From contig OX392530.1 of NCBI GenBank assembly GCA_947623455.1, forward strand, positions 994,501 to 1,058,500: 64,000 bases of DNA. Reading direction: 5' to 3'. Position numbers and translations under genes: made by a program. A model generated the notes under the pieces. The model did not search any database. It saw only the letters and a list, made by a program, of their open reading frames with translations, and was not told where the DNA came from. The DNA is from Mimachlamys varia. Taxonomy: Eukaryota; Mollusca; Bivalvia; Pectinida; Pectinidae. Every line of letters begins with the position of its first letter. Position 1 is the stretch's first letter. This document shows positions 1 through 10,800 of the stretch, piece after piece.

Positions 1-760
1 GCAAACAATCTTGGAAAACGACAACATGCCTCTCCAACAGGTACCCTCCAACAAGCTATGAAGCTTTCAACCAGGCAGAATCAGCGAAGTAAGTTTTATT
101 TTCTATTTTTTTTTCAAACATGAATCATGATACATGTAGTTGTATTGGAAAAATTAGGGCGAAACAACAAAAGGCGAATAGTGTTAAGAACAATATAATC
201 CTGAGTGTGAAAGGGATTAAGGGCGAAACAGTCCATCACCAGTATACTGACAGAATACTCAGGTAACCAGGTAAAACCAGTTACCTGTAGTGAGACTTCG
301 GCCAGACAGATTCAACTGCCCACTTTTTCTCGCTTGTTTTAGGATTGTAGGGTGGATAGTAGATCCATTCTTTGAATCGGGTTTTCCGAATCCTGGGTTC
401 AACCCTGGTTTCCCACGTCGGCCTCTTGTTGCCATGGTAAATCAACCATTTACTTACCAAAAGGACAGAATTAATCTACTTATTTCAAACCGAAAATGTG
501 CAACTTCGATATACCGGAAGGTTGATACTAAATTACAGCCCGGTATCCGGAGACCTCGAGCCGGGTCAAAATGAAGCCATAGGAATCGTATATATTATAT
601 TTTACCTGGTATTTGTGAAATTATGAGAAAAAAAAAGAAAGAAAAAAAAACAGTAACCATATAGGCCACTATAAATATGTGATTCTTTATGTTTTTTTCT
701 CTCAATAGATTTTTTTTACAGATGAAGTGACCGATTCCGTCAGTTTACTAATAAGATAAA
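1..760 (+). CDS. Possible 3' end of an unidentified gene (two exons, partial)
   Basis: Bases 1-88 are open in frame 1 and stop at a good donor (CGAA|gtaagt at 89). The sequence TTTTTTTTACAG at 710-721 is a good acceptor. Joining 1-88 to 722-760 in phase 1 gives about 42 codons that end ...VTDSVSLLIR then TAA. Two AATAAA signals follow at 767-772 and 835-840, which fits the 3' end of a plus-strand transcript. The family is not recognised. Frame 3 is also open through 1-88 and would end just after the junction, so the reading frame is uncertain. The gene would start left of the window. Confidence 0.33.
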
Positions 761-766
761 CATTAA

Positions 767-840
767 AATAAATGACAAAATATACAATGTATATATGGTA
801 AAAATGTCAATAATGTACTCTAATATTTGTTATAAATAAA
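767..840 (+). terminator. Candidate polyadenylation signals
   Basis: AATAAA occurs at 767-772 and again at 835-840, just after the TAA that closes the possible terminal exon. The region is AT-rich, so chance occurrence is possible. They fit a 3' UTR end for the partial plus-strand gene. Confidence 0.3.
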
Positions 841-1800
841 GTAATTATAAATGAGGTTGTTAATTTCCCTATATTTTCTGTAAAGAATTATTTATGGAAT
901 TAAATGATAAATGCGCACTTACTAATGCAATCTTCTAATATGTTCGGTTATGTTATTTCCAGCTCGATCCATACAATGTTATTTGGATGTAAATTGTACT
1001 AGAATTGAATTGAACCTAATATTTTTATGGGAGAAAATCTGTGTGCTTAACATGGGGGATGGCCGAGATTAGACGAGGATTTTGTTTTCAGCAGTTATCA
1101 AAGTCTTCGAGCTTGTCTGATCTCCATAAATACAAATTAAAAGTACATTTGTAGGTGTAGGTGATCAAATGTTCCGCAGGAATATTAAGGTTATGAAAGT
1201 AGGTTATGAATGCAATGTGTTTTTTTTTTTTTTGGTATTTGTTTGTGGGGGGGGGGGGGGGGGTTCTGTTGGGTTTTTTTTCATTTCCTTACTGTAGTTC
1301 ATATGGGCAATAACACTTTGAGGTATATTCAAACTTGACCGGAATGGTTAAAATTTCCATTCATTTGACTGCAATTTGATGGTACATGTATGTAAATTAA
1401 AAAACCTGGACCATCCCAAGGGCCCGAGGGAGCAACTTGTCAACAATATAATATGATGGACAATTCTTTACTAGCTCAAATATTTATTATATACATTGAT
1501 ATATGGTCACTCCCAACATTAAATTTTCTCAAGGAATTCAAAAGCCTTTGAAGTGAAGGGGCTAAAACCATGATATGGCGTTATGTCGATCGAGGCAAAC
1601 TTTTATCCAGCGTTACCATGAAGTTATGTTTTCCTGAAAATCGGTTTGATTCGACTATGTTTGGAGTTCTCCATCTGACGCCAGCGCAGTTCCATCTACT
1701 CCAGCATGTCTTAGAAGGATCACGTAACACACACACATGTATATGCTGCACCTCTTAAATTTAGTATTAGATGCAGTATGCCGAAAAAATGAATTAAACT
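841..1800. other. Gene-free stretch with poly-G tract and dispersed repeat
   Basis: No exon is supported here. There is a T-rich run followed by a G tract near 1246-1263. The stretch 1600-1700 resembles, in diverged form, a dispersed repeat also seen at 33170-33350 and 34410-34600 (shared core ttttcctgaa...gtttgattc). Confidence 0.5.
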
Positions 1801-1844
1801 GCATCATACAGCTGTTTCGTCCTCCTAGGACTCTTCAGTGATGC
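1801..1844 (-). ncRNA. Hammerhead ribozyme (type I, short stem III)
   Basis: Read on the minus strand, the 44 nt fold as a complete hammerhead. Stem I pairs GCAUCA (1844-1839) with UGAUGC (1806-1801). The core CUGAAGA matches the invariant CUGANGA. Stem II is GUCC-UAGGA-GGAC. GAAAC then opens a two-base-pair stem III with loop AGCU, closing with GUA, so cleavage is expected after that A, just before the 3' strand of stem I. All conserved core residues are present. Such minimal type I hammerheads are known in animal retroelements (Penelope-like elements and other short repeats). Which element carried this copy is not clear, and no reverse transcriptase is seen nearby. Confidence 0.82.
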
Positions 1845-2210
1845 AAGGACCAAAAGAAGAAAACGTCCATAGTTTTGCCATTTCGGTACGGTGAAATTCA
1901 TTGATCCAAAAGTCGACATCACAGTCCATTATCAAAACTCAGTAATCCAATTAGAATATGGTTAACAGTTTCTCGCGTTCAGTACTTTGTACTTTTTTTT
2001 GGGTCACAACAGTTACTGGGTGGAGGTGTATCCGAGGAATATAGTTAACTCGTGTTCAGTACTTTGTTTTGTATCACAACAGTTACTAGGGTGGAAGTGT
2101 ATCCGAGATGAAAGAAATTCGTCACTGTGACTCGACTTTTGAAATTGTTTTTTTTTCGTGGCATTTCTTTTGTGGGGAAAATGTATGCAAAGACATCTCG
2201 GGATGCATCG

Positions 2211-2415
2211 TGGGAAACCCACGGTACACTTCTCTGACGTCGGAAACCTAAGGTACACTTCTCTGACGTCGGAAACCCACGGTACACTTCTCTGACGTCG
2301 GAAACCCACGGTACACTTCTCTGACGTCAGAAACCCACGGTACACTTCTCTGACGTCGGAAACTCACGGTACACTTCTCTGACGTCGGAAACCCACGGTA
2401 CATTTCTCTGACGTT
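2211..2415. repeat. 29-bp minisatellite, about 7 copies
   Basis: The unit reads ggtacacttctctgacgtcg followed by gaaacccac. One unit carries a full TGACGTCA palindrome. An inverted, diverged copy lies directly downstream (2412-2452), and isolated copies lie near 12897 and 20497. Three units make 87 bp, which creates spurious minus-strand reading frames. Confidence 0.9.
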
Positions 2416-2452
2416 TGTATATGAGAAGCGTACCGTGTGTTTCCGACGATGC

Positions 2453-3250
2453 TCGGGATGGCGGAATGCAATAAATGTAATCAATGCACAGTACGCTTAC
2501 AAAAACACAAAAGGGGCGCGCTTAACAAAACCATACAGCTATATACGTTTTTATTTGAAATATGAGAAATATCATGTATTTTCGTTTCTTTGGAACAGAG
2601 TCTTTGGTGAAAGGACTTAAGGTTGTATTATCATCCTCTTTCCTTGAAAAATAGCGGGTATGCGCTTATAGAGGCAGGTGCAATTATTATGTCGACTCGA
2701 CAATTGACTCGACATTGTCGAGTACGGTAAAAGTAAACTAGGCATTAAATGTGCGGCAGAATTTCTCTACTGAAATCATCTCAATTCATATTCATATTTA
2801 ACACAAGCTTAAAACGTAATCAACTTGCCCGGGGAAACGTTTTAAGCATGGTCTTCGACTTTTCTACATTGCACCTGAACGTTGAAATGATAAAAAACAC
2901 ACACATCTTTTAAGAATAGATTTTATGTAAAAAACTAACAAGATATAAAGAATAAGATAAGGGTCCGTATACGTGTGTTGGAGGAGATGGGCGGGATGCC
3001 TGCAAACACCAGAAAACGTAGTTTAAACAATTTATGATAAAATAATAAGTAAATCATTGCACTACTTTTCATTAATTGTTATCATATCAGATACTTAAAA
3101 CAAACGACCAAATAAAGTTGTTGTAGCGGATTAGCTGATGTTAGTTTTGACTTCAATCGCAGATTTTCTTTCCAGTTGAAAGTGAAGCAAAGCAATAGAA
3201 CATAAACAATAATATTTGGACGACGGACAACTAATTCAAGCAAGGACATA
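2453..3250. other. Gene-free stretch
   Basis: AT-rich sequence. I see no convincing exon, RNA gene or transposon end here. A run of related atgacgt motifs begins near 3255. Confidence 0.5.
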
Positions 3251-3254
3251 CATA

Positions 3255-4789
3255 TAGTTCTCTGACGTATATGATACGTTCTATGGCTGATATGCTAAGT
3301 TATATTACGTACGTATTTAGTTCTATGACATATGTGTTATGTTCTTCGACGTCCGTACTAAGTTCTATGACGTTTGTGTTAAGTTCTATGACGCATGGAG
3401 TAATTTCTATGACGTGAATGTTACGTTCTATAACGGTATGTGTAAAGTTCTATGATGCACGTGTTTAGTTCTATGACGTACGTGTTTAGTTCTATGACGT
3501 ATGTATTAAGTTCTCTGACGTACGAGTTTAGTTCTATGACGTATATGTGCTACGTTCTATGACGTGCATATTTAGTTCTATGACGTATGTATTTAGTTCT
3601 ATGACGTATGTATTAAGTTTTATGACGTATGTTTTAAGTTCTATGACGTATGTATTAAGTTATATGACGTACGTGTTCAGTTCTATGACCTATGTATTAA
3701 GTTCTATGACGTACATATTAAGTTTTATGACGTATGTTTTAAGTTCTATGACGTATGTATTAAGTTCTATGACGTTTGTTTTAAGTTCTATGACGTATGT
3801 ATTAAGTTCTATGACGTATGTTTTAAGTTCAATGACGTATGTATTAAGTTATATTACGTACGTGTTCAGTTCTACGACCTATGTATTAAGTTCTATGACG
3901 TACATATTAAGTTTTATGACGTATGTTTTAAGTTCTATGACGTATGTTTTAAGTTCTATGACGTACACGTGTTCACTTCTATGACCTATGTATTAAGTTC
4001 AATGACGTACGTATTAAGTTCTGTGACATACATATTAACTCTATGACGTATGCGTTAAGTTCAATGACGTACGTATTAAGTTCTGTGACGTACATATTAA
4101 GTTCTATGAAGTATGCGTTAAGTTCAATGACGTACGCATTAAGTTCAATGACGTACGTATTAAGTTCTGTGACGTACATATTAACTCTATGACGTATGCG
4201 TTAAGTTCAATGACGTACGTATTAAGTTCAATGACGTACGTATTAAGTTCTGTGACGTACATATTAACTCTATGACGTATGCGTTAAGTTCAATGACGTA
4301 CGTATTAAGTTCTGTGACGTACATATTAAGTTCTATGACCTATGTATTAAGTTCTATGACTTACGTATTAAGTTCTGTGACGTACATATTTAGTTCTGTG
4401 TCGTACATATTAAGTTCTATGACCTATGTATTAAGTTCTATGACTTACGTATTAAGTTCTGTGACGTACATATTAAGTTCTATGATGTATGTTTTAAGTT
4501 CTATGACGTATGTATTAAGTTCTATGACGTATGTTTTAAGTTCTATGACGTAAACGTGTTCAGTTATATGACCTATGTATTAAGTTCTATGACTTACGTA
4601 TTAAGTTCTCTGACATACATATTAAGTTCTATGACGTATGCGTTAAGTTCAATGACGTACGTATTAAGTTCTGTGACGTACATATTAAGTTCTATGAAGT
4701 ATGCGTTAAGTTCAATGACGTACGTATTAAGTTCTGTGACGTACATATTAAGTTCTATGACGTATGCGTTAAGTTCAATGACGTACGTA
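3255..4789. repeat. 21-bp minisatellite, about 70 copies
   Basis: The unit is approximately taagttctatgacgtatgta with a variable last base and occasional 22-24 bp units. Every unit carries a TGACGT-type core. The array abuts the stop codon of the cysteine-module gene (stop at 4790-4792, minus strand). Its period is divisible by three, so it gives long repetitive open frames on both strands that are not genes. Confidence 0.93.
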
Positions 4790-4896
4790 TTATAACGTGG
4801 ACGAGTATAGATTGTGTCCTAAACATTGAAGGTGAACTCCGGCCTCGGCAATCATTTGTCCCGCCTCGTACACTTTCCCGTCAAACAGACAGCCAC
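4790..4896 (-). CDS. Exon 6: cysteine module 3 and stop
   Basis: The acceptor is gttatcag. The exon encodes GCLFDGKVYEAGQMIAEAG, then LQCLGHN, ending STL and TAA at 4790-4792. The middle cysteine of modules 1 and 2 is absent. The 21-bp array begins directly after the stop. Confidence 0.7.
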
Positions 4897-7800
4897 CTGA
4901 TAACACGTAATCAAAGGTTAATATCTATAAAACGTCTTCCACGTGGACATTCTAATTATCTAGTCAACTTATATAGACGTCTTATATGTCAACATTATAA
5001 TGGTCAACTTATATAGACGTCTTATATGTCAACATTGTAATGGTCAACTTATATAGACGTCTTATATGTCAACATTATAATGGTCAACTTATATAGACGT
5101 CTTATATGTCAACATTATAATGGTCAACTTATATAGACGTCTTATATGTCAACATTATAATGGTCAACTTATATAGACGTCTTATATGTCAACATTATAA
5201 TGGTCAACTTATATAGACGCCTTATATGTCAACATTCTAATGGTCAACTTATATAGACGTCTTATATGTCAACATTATAATGGTCAACTTATATAGACGT
5301 CTTATATGTCAACATTATAATGGTCAACTTATATAGACGTCTTATATGTCAACATTATAATGGTCAACACATATATATATATATAGACGTCTTATAGGTC
5401 AACATTATAATGGTCAACTTATATAGACGTCTTATATGTCAACATTGTAATGGTCAACTTATATAGACGTCTTATATGTCAACATTATAATGGTCAACTT
5501 ATATAGACGTCTTATATGTCAACATTACAATGGTCAACTGATATAGACGTCTTATATGTCAACATTATAATGGTCAACTTATATAGACGTCTTATATGTC
5601 AACATTATAATGGTCAACTTATATAGACGTCTTATATGTCAACATTATAATGGTCAACTGATATAGACGTCTTATATGTCAACATTGTAATGGTCAACTT
5701 ATATAGACGTCTTATATGTCAACATTCTAATGATCAACTTATATAGACGTCTTATATGTCAACATTCTAATGGTCAACTTATATAGACGTCTTATATGTC
5801 AACATTATAATGGTCAACTTATATAGACGTCTTATATGTCAACATTATAATGGTCAACTTATATGGACGTCTTATATGTCAACATTATAATGGTCAACTT
5901 ATATGGACGTCTTATATGTCAACATTATAATGGTCAACTTATATAGACGTCTTATATGTCAACATTCTAATGATCAACTTATATGGACGTCTTATATGTC
6001 AACATTATAATGGTCAACTTATATGGACGTCTTATATGTCAACATTATAATGGTCAACTTATATAGACGTTTTATATGTCAACATTATAATGGTCAACTT
6101 ATATAGACGTCTTATATGTCAACATTATAATGGTCAACTTATATAGACGTCTTATATGTCAACATTATAATGGTCAACTTATATAGACGTCTTATATGTC
6201 AACATTGTAATGGTCAACTTATATAGACGTCTTATATGTCAACATTATAATGATCAACTTATATAGACGCCTTATATGTCAACATTATAATGGTCAACTT
6301 ATATAGACGTGTTATATGTCAACATTATAATGGTCAACTTATATAGACGTCTTATATGTCAACATTGTAATGGTCAACTTATATAGACGTCTTATATGTC
6401 AACATTGAAATGGTCAACTTATATAGACGTTTTATATGTCAACATTATAATGATCAACTTATATAGACGTCTTATATGTCAACATTGTAATGGTCAACTT
6501 ATATAGACGTCTTATATGTCAACATTATAATGATCAACTTATATAGACGCCTTATATGTCAACATTGTAATGGTCAACTTATATAGACGTCTTATATGTC
6601 AACATTATAATGATCAACTTATATAGACGTTTTATATGTCAACATTATAATGGTCAACTTATATAGACGTTTTATATGTCAACATTATAATGGTCAACTT
6701 ATATAGACGTCTTATATGTCAACATTATAATGGTCAACTTATATAGACGTCTTATATGTCAACATTATAATGGTCAACTTATATAGACGTCTTATATGTC
6801 AACATTGTAATGGTCAACTTATATAGACGTCTTATATGTCAACATTATAATGATCAACTTATATAGACGCCTTATATGTCAACATTATAATGGTCAACTT
6901 ATATAGACGTGTTATATGTCAACATTATAATGGTCAACTTATATAGACGTCTTATATGTCAACATTGTAATGGTCAACTTATATAGACGTCCTATATGTC
7001 AACATTGAAATGGTCAACTTATATAGACGTTTTATATGTCAACATTATAATGATCAACTTATATAGACGTCTTATATGTCAACATTGTAATGGTCAACTT
7101 ATATAGACGTCTTATATGTCAACATTATAATGATCAACTTATATAGACGCCTTATATGTCAACATTGTAATGGTCAACTTATATAGACGTCTTATATGTC
7201 AACATTATAATGATCAACTTATATAGACGTTTTATATGTCAACATTGTAATTGTCAACTTATATAGACGTTTTATATGTCAACATTATAATTGTCAACTT
7301 ATATAGACGTTTTATATGTCAACATTGTAATTGTCAACTTATATAGACGTCTTATATGTCAACATTATAATGGTCAACTTATATAGACGTCTTATATGTC
7401 AACATTATAATGGTCAACTTATATAGACGTCTTATATGTCAACATTATAATGGTCAACTTATATAGACGTCTTATATGTCAACATTGTAATGGTCAACTT
7501 ATATAGACGTCTTATATGTCAACATTATAATGGTCAACTTATATAGACGTCTTATATGTCAACATTGTAATTGTCAACTTATATAGACGTTTTATATGTC
7601 AACATTGTAATTGTCAACTTATATAGACGTCTTATAAGTCAACATTATAATGGTCAACTTATATAGACGTCTTATATGTCAACATTATAATGGTCAACTT
7701 ATATAGACGTCTTATATGTCAACATTATAATGGTCAACTTATAGAGACGTCTTATATGTCAACATTGTAATGGTCAACTTATATAGACGTCTTATATGTC

Positions 7801-10800
7801 AACATTATAATGGTCAACTTATATAGACGTCTTATATGTCAACATTGTAATTGTCAACTTATATAGACGTTTTATATGTCAACATTGTAATTGTCAACTT
7901 ATATAGACGTCTTATATGTCAACATTATAATGGTCAACTTATATAGACGTCTTATATGTCAACATTATAATGGTCAACTTATATAGACGTCTTATATGTC
8001 AACATTATAATGGTCAACTTATATAGACGTCTTATATGTCAACATTGTAATGGTCAACTTATATAGACGTCTTATATGTCAACATTATAATGGTCAACTT
8101 ATATAGACGTCTTATATGTCAACATTGTAATTGTCAACTTATATAGACGTTTTATATGTCAACATTGTAATGGTCAACTTATATAGATGTCTTATATGTC
8201 AACATTATAATGGTCAACTTATATAGACGTCTTATATGTCAACATTGTAATGGTCAACTTATATAGACGTCTTATATGTCAACATTGTAATGGTCAACTT
8301 ATATAGACGTCTTATATGTCAACATTATAATGGTCAACTTATATAGACGTCTTATATGTCAACATTATAATTGTCAACTTATATAGACGTCTTATATGTC
8401 AACATTGTAATGGTCAACTTATATAGACGTCTTATATGTCAACATTATAATGGTCAACTTATATAGACGTCTTATATGTCAACATTATAATGGTCAACTT
8501 ATATAGACGTCTTATATGTCAACATTATAATTGTCAACTTATATAGACGTCTTATATGTCAACATTATAATGGTCAACTTATATAGACGTCTTATATGTC
8601 AACATTGTAATGGTCAACTTATATAGACGTCTTATATGTCAACATTATAATGGTCAACTTATATAGACGTCTTATATGTCAACATTATAATTGTCAACTT
8701 ATATAGACGTCTTATATGTCAACATTATAATTGTCAACTTATATAGACGTCTTATATGTCAACATTATAATTGTCAACTTATATAGACGTCTTATATGTC
8801 AACATTATAATGGTCAACTTATATAGACGTCTTATATGTCAACATTATAATGGTCAACTTATATAGACGTCTTATATGTCAACATTATAATTGTCAACTT
8901 ATATAGACGTCTTATATGTCAACATTATAATTGTCAACTTATATAGACGTCTTATATGTCAACATTATAATTGTCAACTTATATAGACGTCTTATATGTC
9001 AACATTATAATTGTCAACTTATATAGACGTCTTATATGTCAACATTATAATTGTCAACTTATATAGACGTCTTATATGTCAACATTCTAATGACGTACCA
9101 TTAACGGTAAAAGCCAGTTGGAATCAAGAAGTGGTCTGTCTGACATTTTCATTATATCACTTTTGTATGTTAAAAACAAAGCAAAAATTTATCTAAGCAT
9201 TGGCAATGATTTTTGACTTGTGCACTCACTTTGTCCGTCAGCTGTTCGTTTTTGCTGTTCTAGGCTGCTGCAATCTCCACTACACAATTACAAAATTACG
9301 TAAATATATTTTATACAGTACAATTATGTGACATAAACAAGCAATATTATAATATTATATTATCATTATATAATATAATTAATTATCAACAAGGAGACCC
9401 AATTACGATCTCAATGGTAATTTTGAAAATCAGAATTTCATATTATCTTGGTTCGTCACACTTTGCTGTATAAAACGACACCTGGTTATAACCACTGTAA
9501 ACCGAACCATAACCGCGTTATCATGCTGGTTACGATAAACCCTTTTACGTAACCGTGTTATGATGTTGATTACGATTAACCCTTTTACGATAACCGCATC
9601 ATGATGTCGATTACGATAAATCATTCATGATGACCGCGTTATGATGTTGATTACGATTAAAACCTTTACGATAATCGTGTTATGATGCTGACTACGATAA
9701 AACCTTTACGATAATCGTGTTATGATGCTGACTACGATAAAGCCTTTACGATAATCGCGTTATGATGCTGATTACGATAAACCATTCACGATGACCGCGT
9801 TACAATGCTGATTACGATAAACCATTTTTGATAACCGCGTTTGTAAGGATAACGACCAAACCCGAACCCTAACCGTGTTATTATGCTGATCACACACAAA
9901 CTCTAATCTTAACCGCGTTACAATGTATTACGAATAACGTCCGAATGTTTCTCCTTGTCGCCTTAATATCGATCAATCCTTGTTGTATTACATATTGTGG
10001 TCAATCCTTGTTGCATACTTGTTACATATTACGATAGCTAACATTGTTGGTACTAATCACTTGGGAAACTTTAAAGATGCTAAACTGTTAGCATATACCT
10101 CTATGTAATATAATATTGTTGAAATAACGCCTTTAGTGCAGTGTTAGCACATTTGAGGTGCCGTTTTCGGTAATTGCTTACAAAAGCTGAACTTCGTTGC
10201 CCAGGTTGTTGTTACCGAGACATGTGAGTTTTGCCTCGCATTTCGGGATAATGATGTCCTGGCCAGGCCCATAAACACGGCCATCGAACAAACAGCCACC
10301 TGTAGTTAAACAGAGACATTTGCTATTGTGACGTAATCAATTTCATTGTTGTCTGAACGTGATAGGCTGTTCAAAAAGTGTTCGAAACAGCAAAACAAAG
10401 CACAATAACTCTATAAAAATGTAAATATAAACGATAAGTGTTTTAGCAAATATTGGTACAGTCCTATAACACATTGCTATTGCTGTCAAACTTACATATA
10501 GCCCTACCGGGTTTACTGAAATATTGGTAACAGACAATGTAATTGTTTATAGTGCGGTCTCACCGAAATGTTGGTCATATACAATGTACTTTATAGTGCG
10601 GTCTCACCGAAATGTTGGTCACATACAATGTACTTTATAGCGGGGTCTCACTGAAATGTTCACATACAATGTACTTTATAGCGGGGTCTCACTGAAATAT
10701 TCACATACAATGTACTTTATAGTGCTGTCTCACTGAAATATTCACATACAATGTACTTTATAGTGCTGTCTCACTGAAATATTCACATACAATGTACTTA

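Noticed and set aside
3547..4795. Repetitive frames LSSMTYV and ELNTYVI
   Set aside because: 21-bp array translated on either strand; no gene-like composition.
4926..9092. CRISPR-like regular array
   Set aside because: The 40-bp units are contiguous with no unique spacers, in a eukaryotic intron; it is a minisatellite.
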